64,000 nucleotides of DNA. Source: an uncultured Saprospiraceae bacterium (lineage in GTDB: Bacteria; Bacteroidota; Bacteroidia; Chitinophagales; Saprospiraceae). Shown here one piece after another: positions 1 to 8,775 of the stretch (the stretch's first letter is position 1; every line of letters begins with the position of its first letter). The DNA is taken from NCBI GenBank assembly GCA_937139495.1, contig CAKZQC010000026.1:124001-188000 (forward strand). The letters run 5' to 3'. The position numbers were made by a program, and so were the translations under genes. A model generated the notes under the pieces. It worked only from the letters and a program-made list of their open reading frames with translations, made no database searches and had not been told where the DNA came from.

Positions 1-1
1 C

Positions 2-1156
2 GTATTCAGCTCGTTGAGCTACGCTCAAACCAAATTGGATAGCGTACAGCAAGTCCATCATTATACCTACAACTATCAACAGGACAAAGAAGAACTTAGC
101 AAATATCGCCATAGTACCTACGATACCAATCAAGTATTGGTGCTACAAGACCGCTATCATTATTTTGTGGTGGATACTGGGCGTGCCACGTCCTTACATT
201 ATCACTTGGAGTACAACCCTCGTTATTTGACAGGCAGCTACTACACCGAAAACCTTACCCACGAGTCTAAACCCAATCGAGCATACACCAAGTACCTCAC
301 CAAATTTAGAGCCTCTTCCCATGATTCCGAAAATCGAGTATCGACCAAAAACTATAAAGCAAACAGTACAGAATTGCTTTCGCAAAAAGAAAATAAATTT
401 GACGAGCGTGGCAATATGACCCAAACGATTATTACCGACTATCGTACCAACCCACCGACCAAATATACCGAAAATGTAAAACGAAATGCCGCTGGTAATA
501 TGACCCAATGGCAATCGTTTGACGAAGATGGCGATTCCAAAAAAATGCAAGCCAGAAACTTTGTAGCTTCTTATCGTGCCGACACATTGCTAGTCCAATC
601 TACTGGCTATGTCTATAATAACTGGAAACAAACTACCAATAAATATTCGGGCAAAAATGAGCTCAAAAAAAGCATTCAATATATTGGCAGCCGAGCACCA
701 AATGGCAAAATCAAAAAACTAGACCAAAATAGCACAATTTACAAAAACAACCGCCCTTATAAACGTATAGAAAAGCAACTCAATCGCAAAGTAAAAACGA
801 TACTGTACAGCTATGAAGCAGGCAAAGAAATACAGCAAGTCACCACGCCTACGGGTAGCTACACGGAAGTGATGGATTCGGTCTTCTTGAGCGATACGCT
901 ACTTCTACAGACCTACACCGAAACCAAGGAAGGCAAGCCGTTTATGAAAATAGAAATACAATACGACTCCAACTATCAGGTACGAGAACAAACCGAAATA
1001 GAATACCGCAAAAATGCAAAAGATTGGAAAACAATACAACGATTTGACGCCAATGGTTACTTGGTCGAAAAGCTATTTTATATTGCCGACAAGCTAAACA
1101 AAAAAGAAACCTACGCCTACGATTTTTTTGAGCCAAAGGCTAAAGAAGAAAACTAG
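2..1156 (+). CDS. Secreted YD-like repeat protein, 5' partial
   Basis: The reading frame is open to the left edge. The first visible residues, VFSSLSYAQ, look like the end of a signal peptide with cleavage after AQ, so the true start lies before the window and the TTG at 14 is not the start. The mature part (about 375 residues) is rich in Tyr, Asn, Lys and Thr. It carries loose repeats of the type F-D-x-x-G-N-M-T-Q and F-D-A-N-G-Y-L, which recall YD/RHS or MORN-like surface repeats. No catalytic motif is visible. A strong hairpin follows the stop. I read it as an exported or surface protein of unknown function. Confidence 0.6.
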   Translation, partial: VFSSLSYAQTKLDSVQQVHHYTYNYQQDKEELSKYRHSTYDTNQVLVLQDRYHYFVVDTGRATSLHYHLEYNPRYLTGSYYTENLTHESKPNRAYTKYLTKFRASSHDSENRVSTKNYKANSTELLSQKENKFDERGNMTQTIITDYRTNPPTKYTENVKRNAAGNMTQWQSFDEDGDSKKMQARNFVASYRADTLLVQSTGYVYNNWKQTTNKYSGKNELKKSIQYIGSRAPNGKIKKLDQNSTIYKNNRPYKRIEKQLNRKVKTILYSYEAGKEIQQVTTPTGSYTEVMDSVFLSDTLLLQTYTETKEGKPFMKIEIQYDSNYQVREQTEIEYRKNAKDWKTIQRFDANGYLVEKLFYIADKLNKKETYAYDFFEPKAKEEN

Positions 1157-1189
1157 TGTTGTTTCAGAACAACCAAACTTATTCCATAA

Positions 1190-1225
1190 AAAAAGGAGTT
1201 GCCTCTTGTGAAGCAACTCCTTTTT
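1190..1225. terminator. Bidirectional terminator between convergent genes
   Basis: A near-perfect stem AAAAAGGAGTTGC / GCAACTCCTTTTT encloses a short loop. It lies 33 bases after the stop of the plus-strand gene and 24 bases after the stop of the minus-strand gene. The A-run on one side and T-run on the other let it work in both directions. Confidence 0.85.
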
Positions 1226-1249
1226 ACATGATTGGTAGTACTCTTTTTC

Positions 1250-1954
1250 TTATTTTTTGCTATTGACAGCATCTAAACGCTGCTGTACCTCTTCGACTAC
1301 TTTTTTCTGGTCTTCGATTTCAGTTGTTTTAGCTTTTTGGTCGCCTTCGTTGTTTTTGATACCATCGTTGGCTTGAACAATATTTTCTTCCATTTTCTTG
1401 ATCGTAGCTTCTGCATCTTTGATGTTCTGCTCGTATTTAGTTTTTTCTTTTTCTAGTTTTTTGAGTTCGTCTTCTTTTTGCTTGAGCATTTTCTCTTGTT
1501 CTTTGAGTTCAGCAGCAATCAAATCGGCAGATATTTCATCGGCAAAACGAGTCAATACACGTTCGCCAGCAGGATAACGGTCGACAAATTCTTTGGACGA
1601 CAAGTAAGAAGCACCGAGATTGAACCAAACAATGAGTTGAGCGCCTTCGCTTCTAGTTTCTATTTTGGCAATAATATCGACTGTATTATCGCTCATCTCT
1701 GCCAGTATGGCATCATCGGTATAATATTCGTTGACTTTGCGGTCATACTTCGTTTTACCTTTGTAGCGCTTCACGAATTGCTTCCAATTTTTTTCTACTT
1801 CTTTGGGGTCAGCCCCCGGCAATTCCATTGTCAAAGCATTAAAACTACCTTTGCTCATCGCTTTAGTTTCTTCCTTGATTTCTACTTTGATTTGAGCCAA
1901 ACCACTCACCAAACTTGCTGTTATTATCAATAAAGTAAGCATTAATGTTCTCAT
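1250..1954 (-). CDS. Periplasmic coiled-coil protein, signal peptide
   Basis: I place the start at the ATG at 1954, because MRTLMLTLLIITASLVSGLA is a typical signal peptide; the 31 codons upstream are hydrophilic and lie in the leader. The protein is 234 residues. The N-terminal half (about 25-140) is a compact globular region. The last 90 residues are almost pure heptad-type Lys/Glu coiled coil (KLEKEKTKYEQ and following). No enzyme motif is visible. It is probably a periplasmic or outer-membrane-associated scaffold. A Bacteroidota -7 box lies about 90 bases upstream. Confidence 0.7.
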   Translation of the reverse strand: MRTLMLTLLIITASLVSGLAQIKVEIKEETKAMSKGSFNALTMELPGADPKEVEKNWKQFVKRYKGKTKYDRKVNEYYTDDAILAEMSDNTVDIIAKIETRSEGAQLIVWFNLGASYLSSKEFVDRYPAGERVLTRFADEISADLIAAELKEQEKMLKQKEDELKKLEKEKTKYEQNIKDAEATIKKMEENIVQANDGIKNNEGDQKAKTTEIEDQKKVVEEVQQRLDAVNSKK

Positions 1955-2044
1955 AATTTTTGTTTTTGTATTACTATAAATAATTTTTTGGAACTTTAAG
2001 TGTACCAATTTAATGTAAATCGGTAATATATTGCTTAATTTAGA

Positions 2045-2052
2045 CAAATATA
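2045..2052 (-). promoter_or_regulatory. Bacteroidota -7 box TATATTTG
   Basis: On the minus strand this reads TATATTTG, matching the TAnnTTTG consensus. It lies about 90 bases upstream of the coiled-coil protein gene. No good TTG -33 element is visible at the usual spacing. Confidence 0.4.
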
Positions 2053-2187
2053 GTGCTACACTTTTTCGCCCCTCCTACTTCCCTTTAGACGTATCATTAA
2101 GACAATAAGGTACATTTTAAATTATAGTTTTTGTATTCCCACCAAAACAATAGACATTATTTGGCATTGCATCCAGTGATGCCAGAC

Positions 2188-2219
2188 AATAGTACAAATT
2201 ACAGAGAATTTGTACTATT
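2188..2219. promoter_or_regulatory. Perfect 13-bp inverted repeat, operator-like
   Basis: AATAGTACAAATT and its exact reverse complement are separated by six bases (ACAGAG). The palindrome sits five bases before a TATCTTTG -7 box and 43 bases before the TPR/PD40 gene. It is well placed to be an operator for that gene. It has no T-run, so a terminator is unlikely. Confidence 0.5.
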
Positions 2220-2224
2220 CTTAT

Positions 2225-2232
2225 TATCTTTG
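2225..2232 (+). promoter_or_regulatory. Bacteroidota -7 box TATCTTTG
   Basis: TATCTTTG followed by C fits the TAnnTTTG(C) -7 element. It lies 30 bases upstream of the start codon at 2262, directly after the 13-bp palindrome. The -33 TTG is not at the standard distance, so activity may need a regulator. Confidence 0.5.
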
Positions 2233-2261
2233 CAAAAATATCAAAACCATACTATTTTATT

Positions 2262-4046
2262 ATGAAACTAATGCTCTTCTTATGTAGCTTGTTGCTGAGT
2301 TTTTCGGTAGCCGCTCAAAAAATTGACATTCTAAAGAAAGGACACAATTTCTACAAAGAAAAAGAATACAAATTGGCACTCAATGAGTATGAAAAACTGT
2401 GGACTTCTGGCTCGGGTGCCAAAATACTAGGGGTAGATGGCAAAATGAATCTTGCCAACTGTTACCGCTTGCTTGACCAACCATTCAAAGCAAAAGAATT
2501 GTACATGGCGACCATGTCTTACTTCAACGATAAGCCTGAAGCACACCTAAATTATGGTCAAGTGCTAATGGCACTGGGGCAGTACAACGATGCCGTAGTA
2601 CAGTTTGAACGCCACTCGGAGCTAATGCCTGAAGATGGCAGAGCACAAGAATATCTCAAACAAATAGAAAAATTGAAAGATATTCAGCCCCTCTATACCA
2701 ATGTAGAGGTCATCGCTCAGAATTTGGTCAACGATTCGTTATCGAACCAAACGGGTGTCGATTATTATGGCGATGCTATTATTTATGCTTCGAGCCAAGT
2801 AGAAACCGACCCTAACCAAAAGTTCTATAATATGCGCATTAGTGGACTAGACGAAGAGGGCAATATGAAGGCATCTGAAAAATTTAATGTTGCACTCAAC
2901 CAAGCAGGTAGAGATAATGGTCCTGCTACTTTTTCTCGTGACGGTCGATTGATTTATTATACTATTTCGACAACCGACCCAGAAGGCAAAGCAGTACAAC
3001 AAATTTGGCTTTCTTCGTTCAGAGATAACGCTTGGTCAGAAGCTATTGCCTTGCCTATCATGTTCCAAGGCAAGGATTTCATGCAGCCATCACTTTCTGC
3101 CGAAGGCAAGCAACTTTATTTTTCTTCCAACATGAAAGGTAGCTTTGGTGGTTATGATATTTGGGTTTCCAACTTTGAAGAAGGACGCTGGACATACCCC
3201 AAAAACTTGGGTAAAGACATCAACACCGACCAAGACGAGGGCTGGCCCTTCATTCACCCTGATGGCGATTTGTACTTTTCGTCCAAAGGACACTCAGGCT
3301 ATGGTGGTTATGATATTTTTCGTACTCGCCCGTTGGGCAATGGTGTCGATTGGCTTGATGTAGAAAATATGGGACAGCCGTTCAACTCTTCGTTTAGCGA
3401 TATTTCTTTCTTGATGGCAGATAATCAAATAGAAGGATTTATGGTGTCGAACCGCAACAAGAGTTTTGATATTTACAAATTTACGCTTATAGGAGAAACC
3501 CTAGAAGAATTGCCAGAAGGTATAGAGCCACGCGTTTCGATGGGAAAAAGTGCGACTAGAGTATTCCGAGAAGACATACTTACCGACAAGCCGTTGCCCG
3601 TTATTGATGACCAAGAAGATCCTATTATTGATGACTTCGCAGAGGACGAATTGCCTCCACAACAAGAAGATGAAACCAAAAAAGAATACGACCAACGTAT
3701 CCAAGAGTTCAAAAAGAATAATCAGCCGCCAAAACCTCCCGTCAATACGGTCGTGACGCCTACTACTCCTGACAAGGTAGAACTAATCGTCAAGATGCAG
3801 GTGATTGATGGTTTTGGCAATGGATTAGCGAATGCTCAAATCATCGTCAAAAATAAATTTACAGGCAAGACCCGTACTTTTGATACCGATACAAAAGGGC
3901 TGACCGAAATACGACTAGACCCTGATCAAAAATACAGTTTTGTAGGGCAAAAATCAGGCTATGCAGATGGTTCGATTCCTGTATCGACTATGGGCGTGAC
4001 CGAAACCGAAAAAGTAGCGGCAAGTCTTCAATTGCAAGCCAACTAA
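2262..4046 (+). CDS. TPR / PD40 beta-propeller / regulatory-like domain protein
   Basis: 594 residues. A signal peptide (MKLMLFLCSLLLSFSVAAQ) is followed by TPR-like helices (about 25-135) and PD40/WD40-like propeller blades with the motifs FSRDGRLIYY, LYFSSNMKGSFGGYDIW and LYFSSKGHSGYGGYDIF. Next come an acidic Pro-rich linker (about 440-495) and a C-terminal carboxypeptidase-regulatory-like beta domain. The order matches the type IX secretion protein PorE, but PorE ends in an OmpA peptidoglycan-binding domain that is absent here. I call it an envelope protein of the PorE-like family. A direct T9SS role is inferred only. Confidence 0.7.
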   Translation: MKLMLFLCSLLLSFSVAAQKIDILKKGHNFYKEKEYKLALNEYEKLWTSGSGAKILGVDGKMNLANCYRLLDQPFKAKELYMATMSYFNDKPEAHLNYGQVLMALGQYNDAVVQFERHSELMPEDGRAQEYLKQIEKLKDIQPLYTNVEVIAQNLVNDSLSNQTGVDYYGDAIIYASSQVETDPNQKFYNMRISGLDEEGNMKASEKFNVALNQAGRDNGPATFSRDGRLIYYTISTTDPEGKAVQQIWLSSFRDNAWSEAIALPIMFQGKDFMQPSLSAEGKQLYFSSNMKGSFGGYDIWVSNFEEGRWTYPKNLGKDINTDQDEGWPFIHPDGDLYFSSKGHSGYGGYDIFRTRPLGNGVDWLDVENMGQPFNSSFSDISFLMADNQIEGFMVSNRNKSFDIYKFTLIGETLEELPEGIEPRVSMGKSATRVFREDILTDKPLPVIDDQEDPIIDDFAEDELPPQQEDETKKEYDQRIQEFKKNNQPPKPPVNTVVTPTTPDKVELIVKMQVIDGFGNGLANAQIIVKNKFTGKTRTFDTDTKGLTEIRLDPDQKYSFVGQKSGYADGSIPVSTMGVTETEKVAASLQLQAN

Positions 4047-4084
4047 GTTTTTTTTAGCTTAGAGCATATCTAATATTATACACT

Positions 4085-4127
4085 TCTCCATTCAAGACAA
4101 TTCATTGTTTTGAATGGAGATTTTTTT
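4085..4127 (+). terminator. Rho-independent terminator after TPR/PD40 gene
   Basis: CTCCATTCAA...TTGAATGGAG continues inward through a G-T pair to ACAA/TTGT, giving a 15-pair stem with a TTCA loop. It is followed by ATTTTTTTG. Confidence 0.85.
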
Positions 4128-4321
4128 GTTCTTTTCCAACCTTTTGCTCCTTATTAGCGTTTTTATTAGAAACAGCCACACACACAAATTGATTTCGGTT
4201 GTTTTGATTTCATACGGCTTACTTACTTATATATACGATAGGTTGCGAGTGAAAAAGTAGGGTTTTTTATTGGCAGTCTATTATTGCTACACACACAAGT
4301 AGCAACCAAAAACATAGGGAT

Positions 4322-4356
4322 AGAGAGAACAACAGCAATGTTAGTTCTCTCTTTTT
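4322..4356 (+). terminator. Orphan terminator hairpin
   Basis: AGAGAGAAC / GTTCTCTCT forms a nine-pair stem followed by TTTTTG. It lies about 200 bases beyond the previous terminator and has no ORF in between. It could end a small non-coding RNA, or it could be a remnant. Confidence 0.55.
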
Positions 4357-4545
4357 GTTGGCAGGTGCTACATTTGCCCCATCACTTACGTTCTAATAAT
4401 AGCTCCTAACCACCTATTATCAATACAATTAACTTCACCAAAACATATTATATAGATAGTACCACTACATTTTTGTAATTTAGAGCGTTTTTTGTTGCTA
4501 ACTTAGAGCATCTCTAAAACGTTTCTCTACTAGACTAATTATATA

Positions 4546-6882
4546 ATGATGAATAAATTTCTGCTAAGTAGTTTTCTACTAATCTGCTTGTTGTTGGCTA
4601 CGACCACCCAAGCACAAAACACGGTAGCAGGTATCGGACAATGGCGTTCGCACCTAGCTCACCAAAATGCCCATACCATCACAGAAAGTGATGATGCCGT
4701 TTTCTTCGGTTCAGACCAAGCTGTTATTAAGGTCTATAAAGATGATGTATCGTTTGAGTACCTCAACAAAGTGGTTGGGTTGAGCGATATGGGCGTGCAA
4801 GTAATTGAATATTACAAGGCAGAAAATGTCTTAGTGATTGCCTATACCAATGGTAATATAGACCTACTGTATGACAATGGCAGTATCGCTAATCTATCGG
4901 CGATTAAGACCAACAGCAATATTGTAGGCAACAAAGAGATTTATCACATCTTCTGCCAAGACCGCAAGATTTATTTTTCTTGTGCTTTTGGGTTGGTTGT
5001 TTACGATATGGATTTAGAGTCATTCAAAGAAACCGTGTTTACACAAACGAGTGTCTCTGCTTGTACACAATCAGACAATGCACTCTATATTTCTACGGCT
5101 AGCGGTATCTACAAAGGTTTGTTAGATGGTCGCAATCTACAAGACTTTGCCGTATGGCAAAAACAAAATCAAATAGCAGGCTACACCACTGCCACAGACT
5201 ATCGTTCTAGGAGTATCATTAAGTTTGGGGACAAAATCTATGCAGACTACAACGATACCCTAATCTATTACGAAAATGGTAATTGGCAGCACTTGACGGG
5301 TACGTTTGATGGTGCAGCATATACTGCGTTCAATCCCATCAATACCCGTACAGACTATCTCTCCAATTACAACCTAACCACCAACTACAACGGCGATGCC
5401 TTGTTGATTGCTACCTTTACAGGAGATTATTATAGCCTCAACACCAACAATGAAATTGAACGAAAGGGCTACAATGACGCTTGGCGTATCCAAGATCTAG
5501 TCATTGACCAAGATGGTTTGGTTTGGGCAGCAGATATGGGTGGTATGCGTAGGGATTTCAAATTATTTCGCCCCAATTCGCCCCAATCCAATGTTATTAG
5601 TGATTTGCATGCCGACTCTGACGGCACGCTTTGGCTAAGCTCTTCGCCTTACAATACTTACCAAGCTTATTTTAATAGAAATGGCTACGCCAAATATCAA
5701 GATGGTCAATGGAAAATATACAATAGCGAAAACGGCTACAATGCCTTAGATAACTTTTTTGATTGCAATCAAATCGTAAAAAATGAAGTCGATGGCAATG
5801 TCTATGTCGGTTCTTATATGTCAGGATTGGTAAAAATGGACGAGCAAGAAAACATTACAGTTTATAACGAAAGTGACCTGGAAAGCACCCTTACTTATGC
5901 CATCGGTGACCGAACCGTGCGTGTGGTAGGAGTCACCGTCGATGAACAAGGCAATACTTGGATGGCGAACTCGCTGACCAATGCTCCCGTAGCCGTACGC
6001 AAGCGCAATGGAGAATGGAAAAGTATTTTGATAGCCAAATTGGGCGACCAGAAAACAGAACAGATGGATATTGACAGAAATGGCTATCTCTGGGTTAAAC
6101 AAATAACAGGTCGTGTAGTCGTTTTTGACCCTGGCAATATTGATGATGATACCGATGACCGCTCTATTGTATTGGGCGAAAGTAATACGATATTACCTTC
6201 CAATAATATTAACTGCTTAGTCAAGGACAAAAATGGCGTCATGTGGCTCGGTACCGATCAAGGTATTAGTATTTTCAATTGTTCTTCTACCATTTTTGAT
6301 GGCGGCTGTACTGGTAATCGTCCTATTATTGAGCAAGACAATTTTAACGGTTATTTGCTAGAAGCAGAAAATGTACTAGATATAGCCGTAGATGGAGCCA
6401 ACCGAAAATGGGTAGCGACCGAAAATGGTTTATTCTTGCTCTCCGACGATGGCGAAGAGCAAATTTATTACTTTACAGAAGACAACAGCCCACTGTTCGA
6501 TAATGAAATCAAGCACTTGGCAGTAGAAGGCAAAACAGGAACTGTTTATATCGCTACAGGCAGAGGCTTACAGTCGTTCCGCAATGACGCTACGCTAGGA
6601 GCTCAACGCATGAAAAGTGCCGACATTACTATTTTTCCGCACCCTGTACGCCCCGAATACGATGGTCCTATTGCTATCTCTAATTTGGCGGACGAAGCCA
6701 ATGTAAAAATCACGGACATCAGCGGTCGATTGATGTACGAAACAACGGCATTGGGTGGTCAAGCCATCTGGAACGGAAAAGATTACAATGGCAGAAAAGC
6801 ACAAACAGGCGTCTATTTGGTGTTTGTCGTCAATGAAAATGGCGAACAAAAAGGAGTTGGCAAAATCATGTTTATCAACTAA
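4546..6882 (+). CDS. porZ: Type IX secretion sortase-complex protein PorZ-like
   Basis: 778 residues, close to the usual PorZ length. A signal peptide (to about residue 24, TTQAQ) is followed by two beta-propeller regions built from two-component-regulator-propeller blades (LVWAADMGGM, GTLWLSSSP, NTWMANSL, GVMWLGTDQGISIF, RKWVATENGLFLL). A C-terminal type A sorting domain of about 85 residues follows (ITIFPHPV...ISGRLMYE...GVYLVFV). In Porphyromonas, PorZ belongs to the attachment complex that processes T9SS cargo and links it to A-LPS. The gene heads a co-directional run with two polytopic membrane proteins and gldA. Identification rests on architecture and length. Confidence 0.8.
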   Translation: MMNKFLLSSFLLICLLLATTTQAQNTVAGIGQWRSHLAHQNAHTITESDDAVFFGSDQAVIKVYKDDVSFEYLNKVVGLSDMGVQVIEYYKAENVLVIAYTNGNIDLLYDNGSIANLSAIKTNSNIVGNKEIYHIFCQDRKIYFSCAFGLVVYDMDLESFKETVFTQTSVSACTQSDNALYISTASGIYKGLLDGRNLQDFAVWQKQNQIAGYTTATDYRSRSIIKFGDKIYADYNDTLIYYENGNWQHLTGTFDGAAYTAFNPINTRTDYLSNYNLTTNYNGDALLIATFTGDYYSLNTNNEIERKGYNDAWRIQDLVIDQDGLVWAADMGGMRRDFKLFRPNSPQSNVISDLHADSDGTLWLSSSPYNTYQAYFNRNGYAKYQDGQWKIYNSENGYNALDNFFDCNQIVKNEVDGNVYVGSYMSGLVKMDEQENITVYNESDLESTLTYAIGDRTVRVVGVTVDEQGNTWMANSLTNAPVAVRKRNGEWKSILIAKLGDQKTEQMDIDRNGYLWVKQITGRVVVFDPGNIDDDTDDRSIVLGESNTILPSNNINCLVKDKNGVMWLGTDQGISIFNCSSTIFDGGCTGNRPIIEQDNFNGYLLEAENVLDIAVDGANRKWVATENGLFLLSDDGEEQIYYFTEDNSPLFDNEIKHLAVEGKTGTVYIATGRGLQSFRNDATLGAQRMKSADITIFPHPVRPEYDGPIAISNLADEANVKITDISGRLMYETTALGGQAIWNGKDYNGRKAQTGVYLVFVVNENGEQKGVGKIMFIN

Positions 6883-6896
6883 TAAGCATTCCAAAC

Positions 6897-8690
6897 ATGA
6901 TCCGTCTTTCTAATTATACCTCTTTCTTAGTGAAGCATTATAACGATATAATGCTTCACTTTGCTTTTTTGATGTGGTTTGTTTTAGCGAGTTTTTTCAG
7001 TCAAGAGCGCCTCTTCAGCGATGCAGGTTATTATCTAGCCAAGCTAGTCGATTATCAATGTTTTTGGACAGAAGTCAATCGTTATATAAGAGTTTTTTCG
7101 CAGTGGTTGCCCTTGCTATTTGTTTATCTCAAAGCAGATATGGCGTGGGTTATTTGGGCTTACTCTATTGGTCATGTTTTATTTTTTTATAGCTGCTATT
7201 TGGTAGCTCGCATAGGGTTTGGGCATCGTTATGCGGGGTGGATTTTCATTCTTTTGCAGACCATAGGAATTAGCTATGGTTTTTGTGCTCCTGGATTTGA
7301 GTACTATTATGTTGCGGCATTTTTGGTATTGTGGCTATTGATGCTACAGCAAAACCGCTATACTCTAATCCCTATTTTAGGGCAGTTATTTTTGCTATTT
7401 TTCATTATTACTGGCTATCGCACTGTCGTTGTTTTTGTAGGCAGTGCCTTATTGGTGCATTGTTGGTTGCATGGGCTCAAACATTGGAAATATTACCTCG
7501 GTATTGGTACGTTTGTCCTCGCTTGTTTGTTGCTCAAAAAATGGGGCTCAACCGACTATGAAGAAGAAAAAATGGCATGGATTCTTCATCTAGTTTTAGA
7601 ACATCACTTTACGCTAAATTATTGGTGGGAATTAGCTCAATATTATGGACAGCATTACAAGATAACTTGGTTACTGATAACTATCAACCTCGTTTTGTTA
7701 CTTGCCAATAGACGATATGTTTTGTCGTTGGGATATGTGTTGGGTGTACTTTGGGTGCAATACCTTGTGGTATTGTCGCATATAGACTTGGTGCATACTC
7801 GCTATCAAGAGCAATGTTATTTTCCGTTGGTATTGGTTGCGGTACTGCCATTATTAGCGACTATTTTCTTTGTCAAGCCTAAGTACAAAAAATTTGTTTT
7901 TAGTGCTTTTTTTGTGCTCACTATTAGCCAATTTATAGGTATTGCTATACAAATAAAACCCTATACGGAGCGAGTCGATCTCATGCACCGACTGATAGCA
8001 GTCGGGCGACAACAAGGCAAACAAAAATTGATTGTAGCAGAAGATACCAATCCACTCATCGCAGATCTGACTTTTGGGCTAGGGATAGAGACTCGCTTAC
8101 TTTCTGCTCTCCAACCTAATCGGCAAACCGTGCAAGTAATACGAACCAGCGATTGGCAGTACCTAGAAAACCTAGGCAATAATCCACTTCGTGACAGCAG
8201 CCATTACTTACATACCTTCAAGGGGTTTTATGACCGAAAAGACAGCATCTATCTGCATCAAAATCGGAATCAAACCTATTTCCCCAACTTTGAACCAAGT
8301 CCTTATTATTGGCAAACTGAAAAGATTAAGCCCCTAGATAATTTGACTGCCATCAAAGGCAAGGTCCAATTGACGGCTACGCCTCGACACCGTTATCGTC
8401 GCTCCAAGGCGTACTTAATCCATATTGCAATACAAAATAACAGCCCAATAGACTTGCCTAGCCAACAACTCAAAATAGCGTACCATTGGTACCAAGCAGA
8501 AGAAGTAACGGCGTGGGAAGGCAGCAGAACCGCACTCGAAATAGACTTACCAAGTCACAGTCAATACGCACAGCCAATGCTGATACAGATGCCCGACAAA
8601 AAAGGACGTTATCGACTACAACTAGATATGGTGGCGGAAGGAATTGATTGGTTGGGCGACCAGCCTAGTTATGAGATAGAAGTGCAGTAG
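6897..8690 (+). CDS. Polytopic membrane protein with C-terminal extracytoplasmic domain
   Basis: 597 residues, starting 14 bases after porZ. The first 350 residues contain about ten hydrophobic helices with many aromatic residues. The C-terminal 240 residues are soluble and include a beta-sandwich-like end. The layout (multi-TM core with a soluble tail) resembles lipid-linked-sugar glycosyltransferases of the GT-C type, like the next gene, but I see no clear catalytic Asp/Glu motif in the first loop. Position after porZ suggests a role in surface glycan or A-LPS synthesis (inference). Confidence 0.55.
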   Translation: MIRLSNYTSFLVKHYNDIMLHFAFLMWFVLASFFSQERLFSDAGYYLAKLVDYQCFWTEVNRYIRVFSQWLPLLFVYLKADMAWVIWAYSIGHVLFFYSCYLVARIGFGHRYAGWIFILLQTIGISYGFCAPGFEYYYVAAFLVLWLLMLQQNRYTLIPILGQLFLLFFIITGYRTVVVFVGSALLVHCWLHGLKHWKYYLGIGTFVLACLLLKKWGSTDYEEEKMAWILHLVLEHHFTLNYWWELAQYYGQHYKITWLLITINLVLLLANRRYVLSLGYVLGVLWVQYLVVLSHIDLVHTRYQEQCYFPLVLVAVLPLLATIFFVKPKYKKFVFSAFFVLTISQFIGIAIQIKPYTERVDLMHRLIAVGRQQGKQKLIVAEDTNPLIADLTFGLGIETRLLSALQPNRQTVQVIRTSDWQYLENLGNNPLRDSSHYLHTFKGFYDRKDSIYLHQNRNQTYFPNFEPSPYYWQTEKIKPLDNLTAIKGKVQLTATPRHRYRRSKAYLIHIAIQNNSPIDLPSQQLKIAYHWYQAEEVTAWEGSRTALEIDLPSHSQYAQPMLIQMPDKKGRYRLQLDMVAEGIDWLGDQPSYEIEVQ

Positions 8691-8775
8691 GAGGAAGTAA
8701 TCCAAAAGTTTAGTAAATCAAAAATGAAATGCTATTTTGGGTTTTGATATTATCACGAATTAATTTAAGCTACGA

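Larger units (their letters stand above)
4047..4545. other. 500-bp intergenic region with two terminators
   Basis: No coding ORF is convincing here. The region holds the terminator of the upstream gene (4085-4127) and a second, orphan hairpin with T-run (4322-4356). Two similar short palindromic patches also occur, CTTAGAGCATATCTAA near 4058 and CTTAGAGCATCTCTAA near 4502. The second lies 30 bases before porZ and may be part of its control region. Confidence 0.5.

Noticed and set aside
1955..2047. Longer N-terminus of the coiled-coil protein
   Set aside because: The extra 31 residues come before a clear signal peptide and cover the -7 box region.
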